Shown here one piece after another: positions 21,818-33,060 of a stretch of DNA of 64,000 nucleotides. Below the pieces are notes generated by a model that did no database searches, was not told where the DNA came from, and worked only from the letters and a program-made list of their open reading frames with translations. Position 1 is the first letter of the stretch. Each line of letters starts with the position of its first letter. A program made the position numbers and the translations under genes. Origin of the DNA: Deinandra increscens subsp. villosa (taxonomy: Eukaryota > Streptophyta > Magnoliopsida > Asterales > Asteraceae); NCBI GenBank assembly GCA_039602395.1, contig JBCNJP010000024.1, forward strand, positions 1,431,060-1,495,059, written 5' to 3'.

Positions 21818-24800
21818 ATGGCTCCTAAAGCGAGGAACACCGGCAAGAAGCCTGCCAGTGACTCAAAGTTCCCCGTGGAACATAACCTGGTGGCTTATCT
21901 CGAAGAACCTAGCAAGACAAACATCTAAAATGGTATGATAAACTTCCTCAAGAACTGTCACCTTCATTATGCGCTGACAGTTGAAGCGGTAATCTATGAA
22001 GAAATAATGGAAGAGTTCTGGTCACATGCTATGGTTGCTGAAGCCGATGATGGTAGTGAATCAATTGTGTCTACAGTTCAGGACACGATAGTGCAAATTA
22101 CTGAAGCTAAAATTCGAAAGGTGTTGAAACTAAGGGACGAAGATGGGTATATATTTGTAGACTCATCGGTGTATCTAAAGCTGTTTAGAGATATTGGATA
22201 CGGAGGTTCAATGGGAAGCAAAACCATCAAGAAGGGGCAATTACCTTACAAGTGGAGATTTCTAACCCACACCCTTCTAGTTTGCCTGACTCCCAAGAAA
22301 GGCGGTTCCGATGAACTTGTTGCTGAACAAGCCTCAACATTTTATGCTTTGGTCAAAGGTCAAAACTTCAACTTTTCTAAACTGATTTTTAAGGGTCTCA
22401 AAACAAACCTCTCACCAGACTATGTCTATTTGTACCCAAGGTTTTTAACATGTATTCTCAAGGAGGAATACCCTCAAATTGTCTTGAGTGGTAAAGTTTT
22501 GGAACAAAAACACCTAACAGAGAAAACTTTTTCCAATTTAGCTTTAAATAAGACTGCATTTCTTGGAAGGGACACTGACTATCCCTTACTAATTCCAAGG
22601 CAGTTTCCTGATGAACCTGCTAATGCTGAGGTTCAAACGGAAACTGTGGCAGCAACTGAGCCTGATGCTCAAGATGACAGAGCTACAAACCCAATAGCTT
22701 CTGATCCCACATCTGTCCCAGCTTCCTCTACTCTACAAATTTACAAATCCAAAAAGAGGAAAGCCTCCACTAAAACAACCACTGCCACCTCCTCATCCGG
22801 TTCACCACCTGTCATAATTAAAAGACAGAGAAATGTGATTACTGGGTCTCCTCCACCTAGTACCACCAACCAACCCGAAGCTTCTAACCCCGTTCAAGGC
22901 AAACAGCCTAAACGGAAATTGTATAAACTGGGATTTTCTCTTAGGGATGAACCTTCATTTGAGGGGGATTCATTAGAAGCAGATGTACAATCCCCATCTG
23001 AACATTTTTCACCCCTACATCCCCTCTCACCTAGGAGTGACAATGCACCCATTCTTGGTTTAAATGAGGGTGTTATTAACTCACACTCATTACATGAGAA
23101 CACACTGATGAACCAGGACACTGTTGCATTGAACCCCCACTCCTCACTGGAGGTGAATCTCAGGAGATCTAAAGAGATTCATGCAGCTAGGGCTGCTGCT
23201 GCCCAAGTATCCCCACTGGATCTTGGTGCTAGCAGTAACATAAGTAAGACCCAAACTGCGGCAATCTTCTCTGAATCATCTCCCAAGGGTCCTTCATTGG
23301 AACCAAGGGCTGCTGAAACAGATGAAGAGAATCCCAGGTGCCAAGAAGCCATGGGTACCACAGTTGATTAATCTAGGATTGATAACTTGGTTTTGTCCAA
23401 TGATACTGGTAAAAGGCCAGTTGAGGACAGTTATACACTACCAGAATTGACGATATTGTACCTTACTCTCCAAACACAGGTTGATAACTTGAATGCAACC
23501 GTTGCTCATTTGGTCAAAGCTGCTCCTACTGAAACTGAAGCAGGTCCTTCAAACCCTCTCAGAGAAGCTGATGAAGCCGATATAGCTGATGAAGCTGATT
23601 CTGTCAAATTGGGGGAGTAGATGCCCTTAAGGCCTGTTATGACTGAAATTGAAGAAAATCAGAGGATACCGGATGAAGTTAGAGCCACAACTTGTAAAAA
23701 GATTGGTGTTAACCCTTCACAGTTGAAGAAAGTTGGGTAAACATGAAGTGCAGTCAACTGATTACCATTTCTCCTTTCGAGGACCCCAACGTCACAGAGC
23801 TAGTACAATCATCAATGTTGATTGCTGCTGCTCTCCCTGAGCACATAAACATGATCACAACACTTCTGAAAGATGTCATCTTTCCGGCTGAAAGAGCCAG
23901 TGATCAAGTGGATAGAAACATTGCTTCCACTAGTAAGGCAGCTGTTGATATTGAAGAAAGCACTGCAACTGTTGCGGTTGCTACTATGACTGAAGGAGGT
24001 GATGAAAACTTGATTGGTGAAGAAGAAGGCACAGAGGTATTGGAGTTAGCTGACAAGGAACCTGAAGTCACCCAACCTCAGGTGGTGATTGAAGGCCTAA
24101 GTTCTGTTCAACCCGAAAGTTCAACTGGAACTTCAATCGGAAACTCAAGTGGAAGCTCAACTAGTCATTCAACCGGAAACTCAAACAGTAACCCAGGTGG
24201 AAGTTCATGGCTCTAGCAGTTCAATCTTTCGTACCGATGGGTCTGATCAGCCATCTGTGGTTCAACCGGAAGAACAGGGAAGTGAAGAAGCAGAAGACAT
24301 AGCTACAACTTTAATAGCTTTGAGGAGTACAGAACCAGTTCAAGCTAAAGAACCTGTTCAAACTGAAACTCCTAGAACTATTCAACATGTGGTTCAAACT
24401 CCTGAAGCTGAAGCTATGTTGAAAATGGTAGAAGATGCCAAAAGGGTAGCAGAAGATGAGAGGTTAGCCAAAGAACTTCAAGAGGAAATGGATCTGTATT
24501 TACAAAATGGAGTTTTTGAGAACTTGCTTGAAGAGGCTAAAACAAGATCTTTCAACTGGAGATTAAAGGATTACAACTTGGATGCATTGACTGAAGCTGA
24601 TAGGCAGAGGTTGATTTCTATTTCCTCTCAATTGCCTACCAAGTTGACAAGAAATGATGAGAATTACATACTGCTGAAGAAGGTAAAAAGGGCTCTTGTG
24701 GTTAGAAATTTGAAAACAGAAGAAGAGGTAGCTCAGATGCAAGTCAGGGAACTCTGCAGCTTGATCGATTCTATCTTTCATGAGCTTAAAGGGGATATAG

Positions 24801-25946
24801 CTGCTGTGAATCCAAACTTGGTGATGCCTGCACCTTCAGAGCTCACATCAGGTACATCATCTAATATAAATGTTAAACCTGAACTCACTGATGATGCAGA
24901 TATCCCTCTTCCACCTTCTTTCACTTACAACCCAAACCCCATACCTACAACAGTTCCATCACTTCTACAGTCACTTGCCATCATACCCTACAAACCACCC
25001 TCCATTTCCAAGAAAGTAGCCACCAAGCTTGCCAACCCCAAATATAGAACAGACAATTTTACACCAATTATCCCTCTCAAAAGAAGCCTCCACCTACCAT
25101 GGATTTTTCTGACATTTCCCACCTACTCCACCTTCAAGTCCCACACCAGAAGCCTATAAACCACCAACTCAAACTTCCCTACCTCCACTCACCATCAAAG
25201 AACCTTCAACCACCATCACCAAACCTACTGAAGTTCAACCTGGACCTTCTTCATCATCTGCCAAAGGCAAAAGACCTGTTGTGCTAGAATCAGCAAGTGA
25301 TTCTGATGAAGAGAGAAAGATGAGAAAAAGGAAGATGATGCATGCCAAGAGCAAAAGAGATCAGAAGCAAAGAAGAAAAGCTCCACCCAGAAAGAATAAT
25401 GTGGGTTGGACAGCAGATGAAGCAACCTTTGACTTCACTTTTAACTTGGCAAATGGCACAACTCAGGTGGTAAATGCTCACAAGGCCACTACATTTCTTT
25501 CTGCGCTACAAATGACTGACATCATTCTAAAGCTTAGAGAAATTCTAACTCCCTCAAGAGCTGAGCACTTGTTAAGGCTTCACATAGAGCCAACGGTGCT
25601 AAACTGTGGAATGCTATACATGAGCAATTTAGATGATGATTCAACAGGATCAGAAGAAGGGCCTGTTAGTGAGATAAAATTTATCATTTGGGAAGAAGAA
25701 GAGAAGCTGTTCTATGTTCACAGAGCTGTTGGCACTTTCACTTTTCACGAAGCTATTTCTGTTCAAGATGAATGAAGTGAAAAAGATTTGGAATCTTTCA
25801 AGTATGTGAAGGTGACCAAAACAAATTCAAAGGAGCTCTCTCAAGATCTTAGTGCCAGCATCAAATCCCTGAACAAGTAGGTCAAGGAGAACACGTTTTT
25901 GGGTATAAGTCAGTTTTTGAAGATGAACATTGGAATTGAAGAATAA
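21818..25946 (+). pseudogene. Long extra 3' ORF of the 17.6-kb Copia element (copy 2)
   Basis: It starts at the ATG 21818 (MAPKARNTGKKPAS), has an in-frame TAA after 36 codons, then runs open to 23371. It continues in the same or shifted frames (23372-23620, 23743-24216, 24149-25159, 25281-25775) to a final TAA at 25944-25946, 14 bp before the PPT. N-terminal domain (about 150-200 codons): EEFWSHA, ITEAKIRKVLKLRDEDG, KWRFLTHTLLVCLTPKKGG, NFNFSKLIFKGL and LYPRFLTCIL; this is shared with the copy at 6003-8747. The middle is low-complexity (Ser/Pro/Thr/Glu) with VQPE/VQTE repeats encoded by the LTR words. Next is a helical segment (24400-24800) and a basic region (RKMRKRKMMHAKSKRDQKQRRK, cut here: RKMRKRKMMHAK). 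No function is established; such ORFs are known from Asteraceae Copia elements. Confidence 0.75.
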
Positions 25947-25959
25947 TTTGACAGCATCA

Positions 25960-25973
25960 GCTTAGGGGGAGAT
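25960..25973 (+). other. Polypurine tract
   Basis: CTTAGGGGGAGAT directly precedes the 3' LTR; it primes plus-strand synthesis. Confidence 0.8.
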
Positions 25974-26623
25974 TGTAAGAAATATTGCGCTTGGAAGATT
26001 TCCGGCTGAATGCCAATTTTGTTATGTTCCGGCTGAAGTTGAAGTTGAAGCGGAATTCTCACTTCAAGCGGAACTGGCAGTTCTAGCGGAAATAAGCAGT
26101 TTTGTCCTTTAGCGAATATTCCGGGTGAACTCGATTATCCACCAGATAATGAGTTCAACTGGACTTTTCCTGAGATGTCTTTTCAGCAAGTCTAATCCTG
26201 CAAAAGCTTCTCGTTTGCTTCTAAATTTGTTCAAGTCGCTCTCCTAAAGTAGTATGTTGCTGTTTAGATGCAAGATATTCCAATTGCCAATGTTTATTCT
26301 TTTGGTAGTTTGTATTTGACTTTATAGTTTACGTTCTAGATTAGATCGCATGAGATCAATGGCTCACTATATATAGCATTAGTTAGCTCATAGTTCACAA
26401 CAGTTCTTGAACAACTTGTAATAGTGTAGCTTTGAGTTAATGCAAATAGTGTCGAGTATTTGTTACTTCGTTGTTACTATCTTTTTCAAATCAAGCATTT
26501 ACATTATACACAAGAACTAAACATTGCTTAAGTAAAGTGAAATATAACTTTAATTCCTCAGGGTTATATTTGCAAGTAGAGGGCTTTTATTTTAGTTTAA
26601 CTCTAACTAATAACGATCCTACA
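25974..26623 (+). repeat. 3' LTR of the 17.6-kb Copia element
   Basis: 650 bp, TGTAAGAAATATTGCG to GATCCTACA, followed by the TSD ATCTG (26624-26628). It differs from the 5' LTR at about 25-30 positions by eye. Confidence 0.95.
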
Positions 26624-26628
26624 ATCTG

Positions 26629-26864
26629 GTACGTGGAATAAGTTGGTACTCTGGGCAGAACACTGTAAATAGTTTTTGCTCTTGTGTTTCAAAGTAGCTG
26701 AGAGATAGTTGTTTTGCTTAACTGTGTGAGACTCTAGGTGTTTGCTCTATGTTCGCTCTCTGTAACCGTTTGAGTTTGATATCAATCAAAGAAGCTTTAT
26801 TTACCTCGTGTTTTACCGAATCGATCATAATCATGCATTAGTAAGATCCAATCTATGTTTTACA
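26629..26864 (+). repeat. Right part of split 3' LTR (Copia, TGTTAGG type)
   Basis: It resumes with GTACGTGGAATAAG after the ATCTG duplication, has a TATA-like TGTAAATAG at about 26664-26672, and ends ATGTTTTACA. The block ATTAGTAAGATC before the end is shared with the LTRs at 32484 and 48785. It joins 8878-9003. Confidence 0.85.
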
Positions 26865-27175
26865 ATAGTATTCTGACTCATTCGGAAGTAAGTTCAAAAG
26901 CAACAACAATTGAAGAAAGTCAAGCAAATGTGGCTAAAAAATCAAAAGAAGAAGGTATTAAATGTTAAAAGTGTGCTGGCTTAAACAATAAACATGCAAG
27001 TTTGGAAAGAGATTTCAAGTTTCTGACTGAAGAGATTGTTGTGCTGAAGCAGGAATTGGAAAGTTTTTAAGACAAATATTATTCTTTGAATACCAGTCAT
27101 GAGAAGTTGACAAAAGAAAACGCTGATCTGGTTGAAGAATGTGAGAAAACTAAAGCTGAAGCTCAGGAAGCTGCT
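26865..27175 (+). pseudogene. Copia gag remnant, part 1 (coiled coil)
   Basis: A coiled-coil gag piece read from 26886 on: KATTIEESQANVAKKSKEEG, a C-x2-C, then a heptad-rich stretch (LERDFKFLTEEIVVLKQELES) and LTKENADLVEECEKTKAEAQ. It contains TAA stops near 26964 and 27068. It resembles the coiled-coil region of the gag at 33451. The frame continues across the solo LTR into 31312, where the codons rejoin exactly once one copy of CTGCT is removed. Confidence 0.7.
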
Positions 27176-28472
27176 TGTGACATCTCGTAAGTTTCTGTCA
27201 ACCTAAACGTTAATGTATACCTATGTGCTGACTGTGTTATGTATCTACTTACTTGCAATGTGCCTATTTTACCATAATTACTTTCGTTTACAATAGGAAT
27301 ATAGCCTTGACGTAGCCTTAATGCATGTTGACCATGATAACCCTTTTACACGGAATGGTCGCTGGAATTTTAATAATAAAAGGCGACCAACCGGACACAT
27401 TAACTATTTCCTGTCACCTTTACCATAAAATAATAACTCATGGTCCCATCATCTTGGATTACACATTATTTTATTCACCTTCATGCATATGATTTTAATT
27501 AATCATTAGAGCATATAACATTTGCATTTTATACGTAAAACTATTTAATCACGAGAAAATTCCAACGCATTTAATTACGAAGCGAATTATATGGTTAGCA
27601 AACGTGACATAATTATATGTTTAGACACCAACATTAAAATCAAGACTTGTGATCCCGTTCCTACGTAAACCTTTATTTATTTTACGTCCAAAACATTTCA
27701 TTTAACTTTGTTAATGTTCACGACGAATATATTTCACATGCATGCAATGTATATATACATGCAACGTAATTTTTCGATATTATTAACCCTCGAGTATTTT
27801 TTATCCAAATCAAGTCGTTTTCAATATTTTCTATCATCGTGATAAATGTTTTTAAACAATAAAGACCCGACTTATTTTTCTTTCTTACTTTCTTCATTTC
27901 CTTTCGCGACCCCGATCCCTCGCAACCCGTCACCTTATCCCCTCTCTTGTCCCTCGACGGTTCGAACCGGGTTTCAAACCCGTCCCCTCCTCCTTGTTCC
28001 GCCGGTTCAAGTAACCACAACCACCACCATTCTCATTCAATTAGCTAGTTACTTGGTTGTACCATAATTGACTTCACTTGATGCTATTCTTGTCAATCCC
28101 CAACACCAACTTACAACCTATGACAACATAGGTGAATGTTGTCTCATGTCCCAACAAAGCTACGGATCATTGGTCCTTCATTTCCCTCCAACTTACCTCT
28201 CATTCCCCCCATCTAAATTGCAGCCATGATCCATCATCATACACACAAATATCACAAGTGTTTAAACCTCCTTGAACCCTCCTTGGATCCCCTTGTGAAC
28301 CGACCAAACATTGGCTCGAATCCGAGTCCTCCTTCTTCTTCTTTTCGGTCCACAACAACCCACACACACATAAAACTTAGTGTTTTGTTTAACCTCATCA
28401 CTTACTAGATATTTATTACATTTTAAAACCCAAACACAATCCTTCCTCTCTATCTCCCTTCTCTCGCGGTTC

Positions 28473-28494
28473 CCTCTCTCTCTCTCTCTCTCTC
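28473..28494. repeat. (CT)n microsatellite
   Basis: About 11 CT units in the leader-like part of the gypsy solo LTR. Comparable CT-rich tracts occur at 41270-41300 and 49340-49410 in the Tekay-like LTRs. Confidence 0.8.
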
Positions 28495-28957
28495 GGTTTC
28501 TTTTGAGCCGAACCACACCCAAACAAACTCCCAAAATCCGTTTTCTTTTAACATTCCATATATAAACATCTTAAACTTAACCCTAGCCCCCACACTTCAC
28601 CTTAACATTCAAGAGATACTCTCTCCCCTCTCTCTTCCTTCAACCGTCCACCCTCTCTCCCTCTCTACTCATTAAATTTCCATGTAAACCTCACGTTTCT
28701 TGGTGATACAAGGGAGTTAGGAGCAAAGGAAAGTCAAGAACCATCATCATCATCCTCATTTTCGGCACACAACACAAGTGTGTGAGTATTTCTCTACACC
28801 CATCTTGTAGAAATCTTGTTCTAGTTGTTAGTCCTAGTTCTTTTTCATGCCTAGTTCACTCCTACAACAAGTCTTGACATACATTGGTGCCTAAACTCAC
28901 TTTAGGGTCATAAAAGTTTACTTACTTGTAACTATCTTCATGTTATGCCATGTATAA

Positions 28958-29285
28958 TGTTGATACATAGTCCTGATCGTCATGTGAAGTATCGAATACA
29001 AGACGAATCACACAAGGATGCTGAGGTCCGAACTCAGGCCGAACCTGGACTTCGGACATGGCCGAACGTGTGGCCGAACCTGAGGTTCGGCCAGTCGTAT
29101 TTCAGCATGTATAAATAGTTCATCTTGTATAGAATAGAGGAGGCTTCAGTGTCATATTCTCTAAGTGTACTCTGTGGTTCTCTGTGGTTAATACAAAGCT
29201 CAGTTGTATTTACTCTTTGTCTTTTACACGTTTACATTGATTTCATCACGACTAAGTAGAAGATCCGTACGCTCACGCACTTTCA
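28958..29285 (+). mobile_element. Solo LTR of a Copia element, 328 bp, TSD TATAA
   Basis: TGTTGATACATAG...CGCACTTTCA, flanked by TATAA at 28953-28957 and 29286-29290. It holds CCGAACCTG/AGGTTCGG words at about 29025-29095 and a TATA box (TATAAATA, 29110-29117). It is nested in the gypsy solo LTR. Confidence 0.88.
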
Positions 29286-31306
29286 TATAATGCTACCACA
29301 TATTTAAGTTAGTAATTTTCTTGCCATATTATGTACAAAACTTAGTATGTTGAAGTTATTACACATCTCTTTGCCTAGAAACCAAAATAGGTAGTTTACT
29401 TAGAACATAATGTGTATTTTGAAGCCTATTTGTGATTTTGGACCCCTTGATGCCTATGACACGTTTTGAACTCCCCAACATAGTCAAAATATGTTACTTT
29501 GAACATTTGGAAGGTTACTTGTGCTTAAAATCACCATAAGGACTTTTATGAACAAAAAGTACACTTAAAAACACTAGAAAATCCATTTAAATCCAAATCC
29601 GTTTTGACCAGAAAGTTAGAGCCTTTAAACAGTAGGTTGTGATGGTTTAAATGACTTTAGGACATGGCCAAAAGACCCCTTAACAAATTACTTGAATTTG
29701 GGCACAAACCGGGATAAAAACCGACACCCGACGGGCCCGGAAACATCATTTTTTTAAGAAAATCCAAATCTGGTCCAAATGAACTCATAGGGTTATTTTA
29801 ATGGTAAAAACTTGTTTACAAACACATATGGTGGATTTAGGAACTTAACGGTGTCATTAAACGGGCAAACGAGACCAAAACGGCAAAACCGACACAAAAT
29901 CCACAAAACCGACACAAAATCCACAAAACTGGCAAACTAATGAAAACCGACACTTGAAATATTTATATAATCATTTTGGACAGAAAATAATCATATTTTA
30001 TTGTACTTGATTGATTTCTAACTTAAACGGATAAATATCGTGTAATCGGCGGTTACCGTGAAATCACACGATTTTCAACCAATTTGTCAAAATAACCAAT
30101 TTCCTATATGAAAACCCTTATTTGGACTTAATATTTATTTCTATAAATATTTACCATATTTAAATATTATTTGGGAATTTATATTTTATGTAATTAAATA
30201 TATATAATTCACATCTTTCCGAATAAATACATAAACGGACAGTCTCACTTTGACACTTCAAACCATTTGACCCTAAGGCTATCATGACGTCAAGACTTGA
30301 CCTACCTAATTGGATTAACATTAATGTCAACCCAATTACTTATTATTATTGCATGTCTTATAACTATCGAGGCTTGCATTTCCGTTGATCACATTATCAA
30401 CTACAGTTTCCGAAACATGTGAGTCTTCACGGCCCCTTTTCTCTTTAACTGTTTTCAATTACTTGGGGGAGAATTCATATTACTTTTCCTATGCTAGAAA
30501 ATTAGACTTTGTTATCCTATCTGTTACATGTGCCTTTCGGCCGCCCACATCTATTATTTCATGTTTATTCATGTTATAACCAAACCCCACTATTAACTGA
30601 ATCCGATTAATGACCATTTGAAACGGTAACGTTTGGATAGATCTATTGGGTTAACGCCCCTGCTCTGATTTGGTCGCTCCAATAATGACTCCATTTTATT
30701 AGTCAAAGAGTACAAATTGTTATGTCTTGCTTTTGTGGTATCCGCTGGACAAAGATACCAAGAGTGGGTAATCAGTCAGTTTTGGAATTCAGGGTATATG
30801 GTACCATTTCAACAAGTCTTATCTAATTTTGTCAATGAATAGCATAAACAAATTTTCGCAACAACATTTGTATATTTTTCAAAGCTAGCAACATTAAACC
30901 TGTGTGACTCACCAACAAAATTATTTGTTGACTGTTTTCTTATGTGAATTCTCTTGTGCTTAACTTTACTGCTGTTATCTATCTGGACCTGCATGATGAC
31001 TGTTGCATTTAGGAACTTTCAATAAATTCTAGAGTATGGTAGTAGCCGTTGGAGATTTTCTTGGCATAACATCTGACGATGTCATGTCTTAAAAATCTTT
31101 TGAAATCTAATGTTTTGTAAACTTAAAACAATTTGTGTTACTCATTACTTATATTCCGCTGCGTAATGATTTGAAAACTCCAATTTACTCTAAACAAATA
31201 TCAATTCCAAACAGCTCTAGTTGTTGAATCATCCAGAGTACGTTCTTGACCTTGACTATGATAACGCCGGTTCACATCCCGACACAAATTTTTACAGGGT
31301 GTGACA

Positions 31307-32483
31307 CTGCTGAGGACTTTGAGGCTTTATTTCACAAAACTTATCCACTTCAACCAAAATATGAAAGAGTCAATGATATTGTGGTTGAAGCTGCTAATAA
31401 AGTGATTATTCTTCAGAATGAAGTTGAAAAGTTAAGAGTTGACAATGTTAATGTTCATGACAAGAATGACGTTCTGACAAATGACATTGATATTTTAAAA
31501 AAGAAACGGGAACGTGTTTCTTAAAAGCTTTTTGCAGAATGTGAAATCAGGAAACGGAAAACGTACGAGTACAATAATTTAAATGATGAACTCATCAAGT
31601 CCCAAAAAGATTTGTTTGCTGCTCAACAAAAGATTGCTGAATTGTAATTGGAGATTCTAGATTTACAGAGACAAGTCAAGAATTGCAATCTATCACCAAC
31701 TTTGTTGAACTATTTGTATCAGAAGGACAGACGTATTGATAGTGCTAAGAAAGATGATATTCACAAGGTTCCTGCACCAGTGGATTTATCTCAATTTTCT
31801 TCTGCTTTTCCAGATCCAAAGGCTGAATTGCAAGATTATTCTGAGTTTGCAACTATTGCAAAGAAGATGAAATCTAAGTCAACAACGAAGAAAGACACGA
31901 TTGGTGAAGCTCCGAAGTTTACATCTGATTCATCTTTACTGGAAGATGAATTTGTTTCTGATAAAATTATGGCTAGTAGTTCTCTGCTCCATCATCTGGA
32001 GTTGAATTTGTCAAGCGTTTGGTGAAAGAGAACAAAATACCAGAGATTAAGGTCACTTTCTCAACGAGCTCATCAAACAAGTGCTGCTGGTGCTTCTCAA
32101 GCTGAATCGTCCAAATCTTCTGGTTCTAAGCACAAAGGACTAGGATTTGTTTGTCAAGAGAAGCCTGTTCAAGCTCAAGAGTCAAAGAAGAAAGAAAATG
32201 TTCAGAAGAACAAGACACGGAAGAAATCTCAATCTTCAAAGACGCAATCTTTCTATTCCAAGAATTTGTTATGCATGTCGCCGACCTGGACATATAGCTG
32301 CAAATTGTCCGACGACTGCATATATCCACAACAGTGCCAAATATGTGGATAACAATGGTAAAAAAATTTATGAACCATGGTTCCCAACGTTTAAATCAAT
32401 AAGTAAGCCGCTTTGGTCCCGACCAAAGACGTCGGTAGAATATTTACCAGGTTCTGATTCAAAATTTTCATTTACAATGATAT
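31307..32483 (+). pseudogene. Copia gag remnant, part 2 (coiled coil and zinc knuckle)
   Basis: It continues part 1 with EDFEALFHKTYPLQPKYERV, a coiled coil (VIILQNEVEKLRVDN and LEILDLQRQVKN), a Lys/Ser-rich stretch, and a CCHC knuckle CYACRRPGHIAANCP near 32264. It then reads YVDNNGKKIYEPWFP. TAA stops near 31522 and 31645 and at least one frameshift show decay. It is cut at 32484 by a new 5' LTR. Confidence 0.75.
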
Positions 32484-32836
32484 TGTTAGAGCATTTTATG
32501 TTGTCTAGTGCTAGGTCTTGATAGTTTGAATATGTAATTTATAAGTTTGTGTTTTATGTATCCAGCGGATCAGTGGCGGATCAGGTGATCCGCCGGACCA
32601 CCTGATACGCTAGTAAGTTGGTCCGCTGGCCCAGTCTCTATATATAGGTTTCAGTTTGATTCAGAGAGAGGGAGTGAGGTTTGAGCTTTCTTAAGTGTGT
32701 GTTTTACAAAGTGTAACCTGAATACTCTGTATACTCTCTGTTTACAAGCTGTGATCAATATAAAGAAGATTATTTACCTTGTGTGTCCGAATCCGATTGT
32801 AATAATGCACTAGCAAGATCGTATACGCGTTTTACA
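32484..32836 (+). repeat. 5' LTR (353 bp)
   Basis: TGTTAGAGCATTTTATG...GCGTTTTACA. The U3 holds GCGGATCA/TGATCCGC words (about 32563-32630) directly before TATATATA (32639-32646). It is followed by a PBS. Confidence 0.9.
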
Positions 32837-32838
32837 AG

Positions 32839-32850
32839 TGGTATCAGAGC
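32839..32850 (+). other. Primer-binding site (initiator tRNA-Met)
   Basis: TGGTATCAGAGC two bases after the LTR end. Confidence 0.9.
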
Positions 32851-33060
32851 AGGTTTGCTCAGTTGCTGCGAGTTACAGATCGGTTTTGGGTTTTGGAGAG
32901 AAAAACTTCGGTTTTGGTAAGATTTTGATCGATTCTTCTCAGTTTTTCATCAATTCAGTAGGTTTTCGTCGTTCAGATTGCTTCTAGTTCATTTTCGCTG
33001 TGTTGTACGTTGAATTCAAGCATTAAAAATAAAAAATAGTGAAAAATTATGCATGTGGTT

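Larger units (their letters stand above)
9004..26623 (+). mobile_element. Full-length Sirevirus-like Copia retrotransposon, 17.6 kb, TSD ATCTG
   Basis: LTRs of 649 and 650 bp (TGTAAG...CCTACA) bound the element, and a perfect 5-bp target duplication ATCTG flanks it (8999-9003 and 26624-26628). Order: 5' LTR, PBS, gag with coiled coil and two zinc knuckles, protease, integrase, reverse transcriptase, RNase H, a long extra ORF, PPT, 3' LTR. That order (integrase before RT) is Copia. The coiled-coil gag, YVDDIIFGS RT box and long 3' ORF fit the Sirevirus lineage. A 4.8-kb Ale-like element (plus its 5-bp TSD) is inserted in gag, so the original was about 12.8 kb. The LTRs differ at about 25-30 positions by eye (about 4%). 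Every ORF has at least one stop or frameshift, so it is not autonomous. Confidence 0.93.
27176..31306 (+). mobile_element. Solo LTR of a Ty3/gypsy (chromovirus-like) element, 4.1 kb, TSD CTGCT
   Basis: It starts TGTGACATCTCG and ends ACAGGGTGTGACA, with CTGCT on both sides (27171-27175, 31307-31311). Removing it and one CTGCT restores an uninterrupted gag frame, which confirms the ends. It resembles the Tekay-like LTRs at 40754 and 48414 in its ends, a CT-rich leader-like stretch (28440-28500 and 28610-28680) and a TTCCGCTGCG-type motif near the 3' end. No coding region is inside. A 20-bp tandem repeat ACCGACACAAAATCCACAAA lies at about 29887-29928. It excludes a nested Copia solo LTR at 28958-29285. 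A solo LTR arises by recombination between the two LTRs of a full element. Confidence 0.9.
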
